A stretch of 35,429 nt of DNA from positions 1-35,429 of the forward strand of contig NZ_JAGPWC010000052.1 of NCBI RefSeq assembly GCF_018119405.1, in the 5' to 3' direction. The first letter of the stretch is position 1. Each line of letters starts with the position of its first letter. Below, in pieces: positions 14,339 through 24,311 of this stretch. The notes under the pieces were generated by a model. That model had not been told where the DNA came from, did not search any database, and saw only the letters and a program-made list of their open reading frames with translations. This DNA comes from Massilia sp. ST3 (GTDB taxonomy: Bacteria > Pseudomonadota > Gammaproteobacteria > Burkholderiales > Burkholderiaceae_D). The position numbers were made by a program, and so were the translations under genes.

Positions 14339-15616
14339 TTATTTCAGCATCGACTCCAGCGCGAACAGATCGGCCGGATTCTCGCGCTGGCGCACCAGGT
14401 GCACCTGGTCGCCGTCGACGATCACCTCGGCCGCGCGGCCACGGGTGTTGTAGTTCGAGGCCATGGTCATGCCATAGGCGCCGGCGGTCATGATCGCCAG
14501 CAGGTCGCCCGGCTCGACCGCCAGCTCGCGTTCGCGCGCCAGCCAGTCGCCCGATTCGCAGATCGGGCCCACCAGGTCGTAGGTCAGCTTGTCGCCCGCG
14601 CGCGGCGCCACTTCCTGCACGCCCATCCAGGCCTGGTACAGGGTCGGGCGCATCAGGTCGTTCATGGCGGCGTCGACGATGCAGAAGTTCTTTTCCTCGC
14701 CCGGCTTCAGGAACTCGACCCGGGTCACCAGCACGCCGGTGTCGGCCACGATCGAGCGGCCCGGTTCGAAGATCACCTTGATCGCCTGGCCGCCGTGCTT
14801 CTCCACGCGCCAGGCGTCGATGCGCTGGAACAGGCGGGCCAGGTAGTCGCCCACCGGCACCGGCGGCTGGTCGCCCTCGGCGCCGTAGTTCACGCCCAGG
14901 CCGCCGCCGATGTCCAGGTGATGGAGAATGATGCCTTCCGAGCCCAGCGCGTCGATCAGCTCGATCAGCTTGTCCAGCGCTTCCAGCAGCGGCGCGTCGT
15001 CCAGCAGCTGCGAACCGATGTGGCAGTCGATGCCGACCACGTCCAGGTGCGGCAGGGCGGCGGCGGTACGGTAGGTTTCCAGCGCGTCGTCGAAGGCCAC
15101 GCCGAACTTGTTGGCCTTCAGGCCGGTGGCGATGTACGGGTGGGTCTTGGCGTCCACGTTCGGGTTCACGCGCAGCGACACCGGCGCTCGCTTGCCCATG
15201 CTCCCGGCCACCTCGTTCAGGCGGTGCAGTTCGGGGATCGACTCGACGTTGAAGCACAGGATGCCCTTGTCGAGCGCCAGGCGCATTTCCTCGACCGTCT
15301 TGCCCACGCCCGAGAAGATGGTCTTGCCCGGGTCGCCGCCGGCCGCGATCACACGCAGCAGCTCGCCGCCCGAGACGATGTCGAAGCCCGCGCCTTCGCG
15401 CGCCAGCAGGTCGATGATCGCCAGGTTCGAATTCGCCTTCATCGCATAGCAGACCAGGGCGTCGCGGCCGGCGCAGGCGTCGTGGTAGGCGCCGAAGTTG
15501 CGCAGCAGCGCGCTCTTGGAATAGACGTAGGTCGGGGTGCCGAACTGTTCAGCAATCCTGGGCAAAGCGGCGGCTTCGGCGTGCAGGACGCCGTCTTGGT
15601 ACGAGAAATGCGACAT
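14339..15616 (-). CDS. lysA: Diaminopimelate decarboxylase
   Basis: LysA (425 residues) is the PLP enzyme that decarboxylates meso-diaminopimelate to lysine, the last step of lysine synthesis. The PLP lysine is Lys60 in CYAMKANSN. The phosphate-binding glycine block is LDIGGGLGVNY, HIGSQ is present, and the second-subunit catalytic cysteine is in GPICESGDWLA. EPGRSIVADTG completes the fold type III signature. Length is normal. The ATG at 15616 (MSHFSYQDGVLHAE) lies 9 bases after the lptM stop, so the two are co-transcribed; no clear ribosome site is seen. Confidence 0.97.
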   Translation of the reverse strand: MSHFSYQDGVLHAEAAALPRIAEQFGTPTYVYSKSALLRNFGAYHDACAGRDALVCYAMKANSNLAIIDLLAREGAGFDIVSGGELLRVIAAGGDPGKTIFSGVGKTVEEMRLALDKGILCFNVESIPELHRLNEVAGSMGKRAPVSLRVNPNVDAKTHPYIATGLKANKFGVAFDDALETYRTAAALPHLDVVGIDCHIGSQLLDDAPLLEALDKLIELIDALGSEGIILHHLDIGGGLGVNYGAEGDQPPVPVGDYLARLFQRIDAWRVEKHGGQAIKVIFEPGRSIVADTGVLVTRVEFLKPGEEKNFCIVDAAMNDLMRPTLYQAWMGVQEVAPRAGDKLTYDLVGPICESGDWLARERELAVEPGDLLAIMTAGAYGMTMASNYNTRGRAAEVIVDGDQVHLVRQRENPADLFALESMLK

Positions 15617-15625
15617 GGCGGTGGT

Positions 15626-15796
15626 TTACTTGGTGGGGGCGGGGACGGAGGCGTTGTTGGACGGGACGGGCTGGGCCGGCTGCTCGACAGGGGCGGGTGC
15701 CGGCTTGGCGGGCGGATTCGGCATGTAGAGCGGACCGGTCTGGCCGCAGCCGCCCAGGGCGACAGCCGTAAGAAGAAGCGCGAGAGAGGACTTCAC
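15626..15796 (-). CDS. lptM: Small lipoprotein LptM (YifL-like)
   Basis: A 56-residue lipoprotein starting with GTG at 15796. It has a short signal sequence with lipobox LGGC (Cys17), directly followed by the family signature GQTGPLYMP, which matches the conserved CGxxGPLYxP of LptM/YifL. The rest is a low-complexity Pro/Ala tail. In E. coli LptM assists LptD maturation in LPS transport at the outer membrane. It sits upstream of lysA, as usual in this group, and is divergent from cyaY. The in-frame sequence upstream reaches a stop with no ATG, so GTG is the most plausible start; no good ribosome site is visible. Confidence 0.85.
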   Translation of the reverse strand: MKSSLALLLTAVALGGCGQTGPLYMPNPPAKPAPAPVEQPAQPVPSNNASVPAPTK

Positions 15797-15836
15797 GATT
15801 AAAATCAGGTTTTATTGGCAGATTTTGGAGTTTAGC

Positions 15837-16166
15837 ATGACCGAAACCGAATTTTTGGCGCTCGCCAAAAGCACCCTCGACCAGATCGAACAGGCGCTCG
15901 ACCGCCTGAACGATGAAGACGCGATCGATGTCGAGTGCAAACGCAGCGGCAACGTGCTGGAAATCGAGTTCCTCGACAACGGCTCGAAGATCATCGTCAA
16001 CAGCCAGGCGCCGCTGCAGGAGATGTGGGTAGCGGCGCGCTCGGGCGGGTTCCACTACAAGCGCGTGGGCGATGAGTGGCGGAATACGCGGGATGCGTCG
16101 GAGCTGTTTGCGTCGCTGTCGAAGTATGCGAGCGAGCAGGGCGGGGCGGTGGTGTCGCTGGTGTGA
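15837..16166 (+). CDS. cyaY: Frataxin-like iron-sulfur cluster protein CyaY
   Basis: A 109-residue cytosolic frataxin homologue that binds iron and modulates IscS-dependent iron-sulfur cluster assembly. The acidic first helix (TETEFLALAKSTLDQIEQALDRLNDEDAIDVE) gives the iron-binding face. The beta-sheet core follows: NVLEIEFLDNGSKIIVNSQAPLQEMWVAARSGGFHYK, with the conserved NxQxPxxxxW block. GGAG lies 7 bases before the ATG at 15837, which fixes the start; an upstream TTG at 15825 would swallow that site. Divergent from lptM-lysA with a 40-base gap. Confidence 0.95.
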   Translation: MTETEFLALAKSTLDQIEQALDRLNDEDAIDVECKRSGNVLEIEFLDNGSKIIVNSQAPLQEMWVAARSGGFHYKRVGDEWRNTRDASELFASLSKYASEQGGAVVSLV

Positions 16167-16189
16167 GTGTGGGCCGCTTTTGAAATAGA

Positions 16190-16213
16190 AACGGCGCCGA
16201 AGGCGCCGTTGTT
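16190..16213 (+). terminator. Terminator hairpin after cyaY
   Basis: AACGGCGCC (16190-16198) pairs perfectly with GGCGCCGTT (16202-16210) around GAA, followed by GTTG and only scattered T residues. A strong stem with a weak T-run, 23 bases after the stop. Confidence 0.6.
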
Positions 16214-16232
16214 GCGTTTGCGGTGTGCTGCG

Positions 16233-16350
16233 AACTTGGGTCCCGGCCTTCGCCGGGACGACGGGCTGAAGTACGTGTCCGCAGTTACTGTCGGTACAGT
16301 TCACGTTCACTAAAACCAACGTCATCCCGGCGCAGGCCGGGATCCAAGTT
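16233..16350. repeat. Inverted pair of REP-like elements, family B (cyaY/mrcA boundary)
   Basis: Copy 1 (16233-16262) begins AACTTGGGTCCCGGCC and contains the palindrome CCGGCCTTCGCCGG. Copy 2 (16321-16350) is the reverse orientation, starting GTCATCCCGG and ending CCAAGTT. About 58 bases lie between. It fills the convergent gap between cyaY and mrcA and ends 9 bases from the mrcA stop. A better conserved pair of the same family is at 29163-29282. Confidence 0.85.
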
Positions 16351-16359
16351 CAACCAGCC

Positions 16360-18696
<2,337 letters not shown>

Positions 18697-18724
18697 GCTG
18701 ACTTTCGCTTTATTGATCCGCCTC

Positions 18725-18730
18725 ATTATA
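18725..18730 (-). promoter_or_regulatory. Probable -10 box of mrcA
   Basis: TATAAT on the minus strand is a perfect sigma-70 -10 hexamer, about 30 bases before the chosen mrcA start. No good -35 is seen 16-18 bases upstream (TATCAG at 17). Transcription would begin near 18719, excluding the ATG at 18726. Confidence 0.5.
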
Positions 18731-18804
18731 AGGCAGCGCTATCGCGTCTGATACTGGATCTACGGCAACAGAACAGTGCAATATTGCCATGCAGTACATA
18801 GTCG

Positions 18805-18843
18805 TTGCAGGGCGTATCACAGTGATTGCAAGGGTGATCAGAG
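18805..18843. promoter_or_regulatory. Degenerate direct repeat in the mrcA/pilM intergenic region
   Basis: Within the 360-base gap between mrcA and pilM, two similar 18-base segments start TTGCAGGG (18805) and TTGCAAGG (18826), offset by 21 bases (two helical turns) and matching at about 13 of 18 positions. It could be a tandem site for a regulator. Apart from this and the two promoter candidates the gap shows nothing recognisable, and no small gene. Confidence 0.25.
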
Positions 18844-18912
18844 CTTTCGCAAGTATGTGGCGCGCATGACGCAGTCGGGCCCCGGATTGTAATGTTCCAG
18901 TACAGAAATTTC

Positions 18913-18941
18913 TTGTCGGTGGTCAACCTTATTGCTACGAT
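18913..18941 (+). promoter_or_regulatory. Candidate promoter of pilMNOPQ
   Basis: TTGTCG (18913-18918) and TACGAT (18936-18941) are separated by exactly 17 bases. A transcript would start near 18948, leaving a leader of about 110 bases before pilM. It is the best sigma-70 match in the gap. Confidence 0.45.
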
Positions 18942-19056
18942 TCAACGCAGTGCTTCAGCATATGTGCACTAAATACCGGATTTATAAGATAAATTTTCCC
19001 GCGCGGGCGTTCAAGCGACACTGCAGGGCAGGAAGGGCAGCTGAGGGAGTGCGCTC

Positions 19057-20121
19057 GTGATCAATCTAGGTTCCTTGTTTGGAAAGTCGAGTCCGCCACT
19101 CGCCGGCCTCGACATCAGCACATCGGGTGTCCGCCTGGTCGAGCTGGGCGATGCCGGCAAGGGTGAGCTGCGCCTGGAACGCTACGCCGCCGAGCCGCTG
19201 CCGCGCGGCGCCGTAGTGGACGGCAACATCGAGAATATCGACCAGGTCGCCGAAGCCGTGCGCCGGGTCTGGAAGAAGAGCGGGACCCGCGCGCGCCACG
19301 TCGCGCTCGGCATGCCGCCGGCTTCCGTCATCACCAAGAAAATCATCCTCCCGGCCGGCCTGGCGGAAGACCAGCTCGAAGTGCAGGTCGAATCCGAAGC
19401 CAGCCAGTACATTCCCTTCGCGCTCGACGAGGTCAGCCTCGACTTCGACGTGATCGGCCCGGCGCCGAACTCGCTGGAAGACATGGAAGTCATGCTGGCC
19501 GCCGCGCGCCGCGAAAAGGTCGAGGACCGCGTTGCCATCGCCGAGGCCGCGGGCCTGACGGCGACCGTGATGGACATCGAATCCTACGCCGCCCGCAGCG
19601 CGCTGGAACGCGCGGCCGGCAGCCGTCCCGACCAGATCGTCGCCCTGTTCCAGATGGGCGCGCAAGCCACCCACGTGTCGGTGATGCTGGGCGGCGAGAC
19701 CGTCTACGAGCGCGAGCAGCCCTTCGGCGGCAACGGCCTGACCCAGGACATCGTGCGCGCCTACGGCCTGTCCTTCGAGGAAGCCGAGACCCGCAAGAAA
19801 TCCGGCGACCTGCCGGAAAACTACCGCGCCGACCTGCTCACGCCTTTCCTGGAGAACGCCGCACTCGAAGTCACGCGCGCCATCCAGTTCTTCTATACGT
19901 CCACGCCCTACACGCGCATCGACCAGCTGTTCCTGGCCGGCGGCAGCGCGCTGGTGCCGGGACTGCTCGACATCATCGCCGGCCGCACCCGGATCCCGAG
20001 CGCGCTCGTGAATCCCTTCGAAGGCATGCTGATCGGCGCCCACGTGCGCGAGCAGCAGCTGCGCCAGGAAGGCGCCGCCTACCTGGTGGCCTGCGGCCTG
20101 GCGATGCGGAGGTTCGGCTGA
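19057..20121 (+). CDS. pilM: Type IV pilus inner-membrane platform protein PilM
   Basis: PilM (354 residues) is a cytoplasmic actin-like ATPase-fold protein that docks on the N-terminal tail of PilN and links the pilus alignment complex to the motors. The nucleotide-binding blocks are visible: GLDISTSGVRLVEL (17-30), the family segment IPFALDEVSLDFDVIG, LFQMGAQATHVSVM and FLAGGSALVPGL. It starts with GTG at 19057, preceded by GAGGGAG at a good distance. The stop overlaps the pilN start by one base (TGATG). First gene of the pilMNOPQ operon, divergent from mrcA. Confidence 0.97.
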   Translation: MINLGSLFGKSSPPLAGLDISTSGVRLVELGDAGKGELRLERYAAEPLPRGAVVDGNIENIDQVAEAVRRVWKKSGTRARHVALGMPPASVITKKIILPAGLAEDQLEVQVESEASQYIPFALDEVSLDFDVIGPAPNSLEDMEVMLAAARREKVEDRVAIAEAAGLTATVMDIESYAARSALERAAGSRPDQIVALFQMGAQATHVSVMLGGETVYEREQPFGGNGLTQDIVRAYGLSFEEAETRKKSGDLPENYRADLLTPFLENAALEVTRAIQFFYTSTPYTRIDQLFLAGGSALVPGLLDIIAGRTRIPSALVNPFEGMLIGAHVREQQLRQEGAAYLVACGLAMRRFG

Positions 20122-20780
20122 TGATCCGTATAAATTTGTTGCCTCACCGCGAGGCCAAGCGCAAGCAGAAGCAGGCCGCGTTCTACGCCCTGCTGGCCCT
20201 GGGCGGCGCCGCCGGCATCGCCGTCGTGCTCGCCGTCGGCGGCTACAACGCGCGCCAGCTGTCGGTCCAGGACGAACGCAACCTGGTGCTCAAGAAGGCC
20301 AACGCCGAGCTCGACAAACAGATCGCCGAGATCAAGACCCTCAAGGAAGAAATCGAAGCGCTGAAGGCGCGCCAGCAGGCGGTCCAGGACGTGCAGGGCG
20401 ACCGCAACATGCCGGTCTACCTGCTCGACGAACTGGTGCGCCAGACGCCGGAAGGCATGCACCTGAAGTCGCTCAAGCAGGATGGCCGCCGCGTGGTGCT
20501 GACCGGCTACGCCCAGTCGCAGGAACGGGTCGCCGACCTGCTGCGCAACCTGTCGGGCAATTCGCCCTGGCTGGAGCGCCCGGAACTGACCGAGGTGAAG
20601 GCCGCCACCCTGGCGCAGAGCAAGACCGGCCGCAAGGTGGTCGAGTTCACGCTGTCGGTGTCGATCAAGCGTCCGACCGATGGCGAGGAAGAAGGCCAGG
20701 ACGAGGCGCCGGCCAATGACGCGAAAGCCGGCAAGGCCGCGAAGCAGGGCGCCAAGGGCGCGGCCGGGGTGAAATCATGA
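20121..20780 (+). CDS. pilN: Type IV pilus inner-membrane protein PilN
   Basis: A 219-residue bitopic protein. The cytoplasmic N-terminus has the PilM-binding motif INLLPHRE (4-11). A membrane helix follows at about 22-44, then a coiled coil (about 55-90: LKKANAELDKQIAEIKTLKEEIEAL), and a periplasmic ferredoxin-like domain containing MPVYLLDELVRQTPEGMHLKSL. A lysine/alanine-rich low-complexity tail of about 35 residues ends it, which is longer than in many homologues. It pairs with PilO through the coiled coil. The stop overlaps pilO by four bases (ATGA). Confidence 0.96.
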   Translation: MIRINLLPHREAKRKQKQAAFYALLALGGAAGIAVVLAVGGYNARQLSVQDERNLVLKKANAELDKQIAEIKTLKEEIEALKARQQAVQDVQGDRNMPVYLLDELVRQTPEGMHLKSLKQDGRRVVLTGYAQSQERVADLLRNLSGNSPWLERPELTEVKAATLAQSKTGRKVVEFTLSVSIKRPTDGEEEGQDEAPANDAKAGKAAKQGAKGAAGVKS

Positions 20781-21490
20781 ACATCGACCTGAAAGACATC
20801 GGCCCGCGCCTGGCGGAGCAGTTCCAGGGCCTGCAGGGCCGCCATCCCGGCCAGTGGCCGCTGGCGCCGCGCCTGCTGTGCGCGGCCGGCGTGATGGCGC
20901 TGGTGACCGGCCTGGGCTACTTCTTCTACTGGAGCGGCCAGTTCGAGCAGCAGGAAAAAGGCGCGCGCCAGGAACAGAAGCTGCGCGACGAGTACAAGAC
21001 CAAGATGGCCCAGGCGATCAACCTGGAAGCGCTCAAGCAGCAGAAGATCGAGGTCGACAAGTCGGTCGTGCTGCTGGAAAAGCAGCTGCCGAGCAAGTCG
21101 GAAATGGCGCGCCTGCTGTCGGACATCAACCAGGCCGGCGTCGGCCGCGGCCTGCAGTTCGAGCTGTTCAAGCCGGGCCAGGAAGTGGTGCGCGACTACT
21201 ACGCCGAGCTGCCGATCGAGATCAAGGTCAGCGGCAAGTACCACGACATCGGCGCCTTCGCCGGCGACATGGCCAACCTGCCGCGTATCGTCACCCTGAA
21301 CAACATGTCGGTCACCACCGACAAGGACGGCAGCACCCTGCGCCTCGACGCCGTGGCCAAGACCTTCCGCTACCTGGACCAGGACGAACTGAGCGCCCAG
21401 CGCAAGGCGCGCGAGGACAAGAAGGCCAAGGGCAAGAAGAAGCCCAAGGGCAAAGGCAAGGACAAGAACGCTGAAGGAGAGGCCAAATGA
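20777..21490 (+). CDS. pilO: Type IV pilus inner-membrane protein PilO
   Basis: A 237-residue partner of PilN. A short cytoplasmic N-terminus (IDLKDIGPRLAEQFQGL) leads to a membrane helix at about 35-55, a coiled coil (QQEKGARQEQKLRDEYKTKM), and the periplasmic PilO domain with the family block VLLEKQLPSKSEMARLLSDINQAG. It ends in a strongly basic tail (KKAKGKKKPKGKGK). It forms the PilNO heterodimer of the alignment complex and binds PilP. Overlaps pilN and pilP by four bases each. Confidence 0.96.
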   Translation: MNIDLKDIGPRLAEQFQGLQGRHPGQWPLAPRLLCAAGVMALVTGLGYFFYWSGQFEQQEKGARQEQKLRDEYKTKMAQAINLEALKQQKIEVDKSVVLLEKQLPSKSEMARLLSDINQAGVGRGLQFELFKPGQEVVRDYYAELPIEIKVSGKYHDIGAFAGDMANLPRIVTLNNMSVTTDKDGSTLRLDAVAKTFRYLDQDELSAQRKAREDKKAKGKKKPKGKGKDKNAEGEAK

Positions 21491-22041
21491 CGCGCAACAT
21501 GACGCGCCTGCGCCACGCGGCGCCGCTGCTGGCGGCCCTCGCGCTCGCCGGTTGCGGCGACGGCGGCGTGAACGAAGTCCGCACCTGGATGAAGAAGGTC
21601 CAGAAGGACACCAAGCCCTCGGTCAAGCCGCTGCCGGCGGCCAAGCCCTTCGTGCCCTACGCCTACAACCCGGGCGGTGCGCCCGAGCCCTTCAGCCCGG
21701 ACAAGCTGCTGACCGAAATGGCGCGCGTGGCCGAGGCCTCGGGCAGCAAGTACAAGCCGGACACGAATCGTCCGAAAGAGCTGCTGGAGAACTATCCGCT
21801 CGACACCATGCGCATGGTCGGCACCCTGCAGAAAGCCGGCGTGCACTACGCGCTGGTGCAGATCGACAAGGCGGTGTACCAGGTCCGGGCGGGCCAGCGC
21901 ATCGGCGAAAACTACGGCGTCGTCACCCGCGTGGCCGACGGCGCCATCCATATCAGGGAAGTGATGCAGGACGCCACCGGCGACTGGGTCGAACGCGAAG
22001 CGACGATCCAACTGCAGGACAGCAAGGAGACTGGGAAATGA
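21487..22041 (+). CDS. pilP: Type IV pilus lipoprotein PilP
   Basis: A 184-residue inner-membrane lipoprotein with signal sequence and lipobox LAGC (Cys23). A flexible region binds PilNO, and the C-terminal beta domain (about 105-175, LDTMRMVGTLQKAGVHYALVQIDKAVYQVRAGQRIGENYGVV) contacts PilQ, bridging the periplasm. The start could also be Met5 (MTRLRH). It overlaps pilO and pilQ by four bases each. Confidence 0.96.
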   Translation: MTRNMTRLRHAAPLLAALALAGCGDGGVNEVRTWMKKVQKDTKPSVKPLPAAKPFVPYAYNPGGAPEPFSPDKLLTEMARVAEASGSKYKPDTNRPKELLENYPLDTMRMVGTLQKAGVHYALVQIDKAVYQVRAGQRIGENYGVVTRVADGAIHIREVMQDATGDWVEREATIQLQDSKETGK

Positions 22042-24224
22042 ACCCTCAAGCAATGATTCGCCTCGTGGTCCCGGCGTGGATGGCGCGCGGCGCCGGCGCC
22101 ATGCTGCTGGCCCTCGCCGCCGGCGGCGCCCTGGCGCAAGGCAATGCGATCGAATCGATCACCGCCAACCAGCAGGGTTCGAACGTCGTCATCAACGTGG
22201 CGATGCGCGCGGCGCCCGAGAAGGCGCCGATCGGCTTCTCGATCACCAACCCGGCGCGCATCGCGCTCGACTTCGGCGCCACCGGCAACGCCACCGGCAA
22301 GACCTCCCAGGACATCAACCTGGGCGAGGTGCGCGGCGTGAACGTGGTGCAGGCCGGCGAGCGCACCCGCCTGGTGCTGAACCTGGCGCGGCCGCTGAAC
22401 TACGCCACCGCGATCGACGGCAAGTCGGTGATCGTCACCGTGGAGGGTTCGGGCGGCGTGGCCCAGGCGGTCAACGCGGCCGGCATGCCCGCCGCATCCG
22501 CCGCCCCGGCCCAGCCGCAGGCGGCGGCCGGCCGCCAGATGTTGCGCAACCTCGATTTCCGCCGCGGCAGCAACGGCGAAGGCCGGGTCGTGGTCGACCT
22601 GCCGAACAGCCAGGTGGCCGTGGACGTGCGCCAGGCCGGCAACCAGATCCATGTCGACTTCCTGCGCACCGGCCTGCCGGAAACCCTGCGCCGCCGCCTG
22701 GACGTGACCGACTTCGGCACCCCGGTGTCGCGCGTGACCACCAGCGCCAACGGCGAGAACGTGCGCATGACCATCGACGCGCAGGGCGCCTGGGAGCAGG
22801 CGGTCTACCAGAGCGACACCCAGCTGGTGGTCGACGTGCGTCCGATCAAGGAAGACCCGAACAAGCTCGGCCAGGGCACGCAAGGCTACCGCGGCGAGAA
22901 GCTGTCCTTCAACTTCCAGAACGTGGAAGTGCGCGCGGCCCTGCAGGCGATCGCCGATATCTCGGGCCTGAACATCATCACCAGCGATTCGGTCACCGGC
23001 AACCTGACCCTGCGCCTGCGCGACGTGCCCTGGGACCAGGCGCTCGACGTGATCCTGCAGGCCAAGGGCCTGGACATGCGCAAGAACGGCAACGTGCTGT
23101 GGATCGCGCCCAAGGAAGAAGTGCTGACCAAGGAAAAGCTCGAACTCGAGCAGCGCGCCCAGATCGCCGACCTCGAGCCGCTGCGCTCCGAGATCTTCCA
23201 GCTGAACTACCAGAAGGCGGAAGCCTTCCGCACCGTGTTCGGCCTGGACGCCAACGGCGGCTCCACCGGCGACAGCAAGAACCGCGTGCTGTCCAAGCGC
23301 GGCAGCGCCGTGATCGACCCGCGCACCAACCAGCTGTTCGTGACCGACATCGCGTCCAAGATCGAGGACATCCGCAAGCTGATCCAGAGGACCGACGTCG
23401 CCTCCAAGCAGGTGCTGATCGAGGCGCGCCTGGTCGAGGCCAACGACGGCTTCTCGCGCAACCTGGGCGCCAAGCTCGGTTTCGCCGACATGCGCACCAT
23501 CCGCGGCGGCGACGCGGGCTGGCAGCTCAACGGCAACGAGCGCCTCGCCATCGGCGGCAACCTCACCGGCGTGGGCCAGACCACCGGCCAGGTCGAGCTG
23601 AGCAACGACAGCTTCAACAACACCACCATGGTGAACCTGCCGGCCGCGGCCATCGGCGGCGTCTCGGCTTCCTCGCTGGCCTTCAGCCTGTTCTCCTCGG
23701 CCGCCAACCGCTTCCTGAACCTGGAACTGTCGGCGCTGGAAGCCGACGGCAAGGGCAAGATCATCTCCAGCCCGCGCGTGGTCACCGAAGACAAGCAGAT
23801 CGCCGTGATCGAGCAGGGTATCGAGCTGCCTTACCAGGTGGCGACCAGCAGCGGCGCGACCTCGATCACCTTCAAGAAGGCCAACCTGCGCCTGGAGGTG
23901 ACGCCGCAGATCACGCCGGACGGCAACGTGGTGCTGGACGTGGACGTGAACAAGGATTCGAAGGGCGAGGAAACCCGCGCCGGCTTCGCCATCAACACCC
24001 AGCACGTCAAGACCAAGGTCATGGTCGAGAACGGCGGTACCGTGGTGCTGGGCGGTATCTACCAGCAGTCGGAGCGCAACAACGAGACCAAGGTCCCGCT
24101 GCTGGGCGACGTGCCGGTGCTGGGCCATCTGTTCAAGACCACCGGACGCGAAAATACCAAGACCGAATTGCTGGTGTTTATCACGCCAAAGATCGTGACC
24201 GAGCGCAGCAACAACCTGCGCTAA
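22038..24224 (+). CDS. pilQ: Type IV pilus secretin PilQ
   Basis: PilQ (728 residues) forms the outer-membrane pore for the pilus. Domains in order: signal peptide (cleavage near residue 33 at ALA-Q), two peptidoglycan-binding AMIN domains (about 38-138 and 168-270), a secretin/TonB short N-terminal domain (about 285-360, KLSFNFQNVEVRAALQAIAD), an N1/KH-like domain (about 385-460, starting IFQLNYQKAEAF), and the secretin barrel (about 545-725) with the signature VPLLGDVPVLGHLFK. The ATG overlaps the pilP stop (ATGA). A strong hairpin follows the stop, so it probably closes the main pilus transcript. Confidence 0.97.
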   Translation: MNPQAMIRLVVPAWMARGAGAMLLALAAGGALAQGNAIESITANQQGSNVVINVAMRAAPEKAPIGFSITNPARIALDFGATGNATGKTSQDINLGEVRGVNVVQAGERTRLVLNLARPLNYATAIDGKSVIVTVEGSGGVAQAVNAAGMPAASAAPAQPQAAAGRQMLRNLDFRRGSNGEGRVVVDLPNSQVAVDVRQAGNQIHVDFLRTGLPETLRRRLDVTDFGTPVSRVTTSANGENVRMTIDAQGAWEQAVYQSDTQLVVDVRPIKEDPNKLGQGTQGYRGEKLSFNFQNVEVRAALQAIADISGLNIITSDSVTGNLTLRLRDVPWDQALDVILQAKGLDMRKNGNVLWIAPKEEVLTKEKLELEQRAQIADLEPLRSEIFQLNYQKAEAFRTVFGLDANGGSTGDSKNRVLSKRGSAVIDPRTNQLFVTDIASKIEDIRKLIQRTDVASKQVLIEARLVEANDGFSRNLGAKLGFADMRTIRGGDAGWQLNGNERLAIGGNLTGVGQTTGQVELSNDSFNNTTMVNLPAAAIGGVSASSLAFSLFSSAANRFLNLELSALEADGKGKIISSPRVVTEDKQIAVIEQGIELPYQVATSSGATSITFKKANLRLEVTPQITPDGNVVLDVDVNKDSKGEETRAGFAINTQHVKTKVMVENGGTVVLGGIYQQSERNNETKVPLLGDVPVLGHLFKTTGRENTKTELLVFITPKIVTERSNNLR

Positions 24225-24229
24225 GTCTC

Positions 24230-24263
24230 ACCGGCCGGGGAAACCCGGCCGGTTGCCGTTTAC
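24230..24263 (+). terminator. Terminator hairpin after pilQ
   Basis: ACCGGCCGGG (24230-24239) pairs perfectly with CCCGGCCGGT (24244-24253) around a GAAA tetraloop, followed by a weak T-tract (TGCCGTTTA). The stem begins 6 bases after the stop. Partial read-through into the next gene is possible. Confidence 0.65.
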
Positions 24264-24311
24264 CAGGACGGTTTTACCCATACGACATACAACAACAGGA
24301 ATACGAACGTC

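Noticed and set aside
16233..16350. CRISPR-like repeat
   Set aside because: Only two inverted copies with no regular spacers and no cas genes; a REP-type pair explains it.
21912..24128. 738-codon minus-strand open frame antisense to pilQ
   Set aside because: Typical high-GC antisense shadow with His/Gly/Ala/Val-rich nonsense; pilQ on the plus strand has full domain support.
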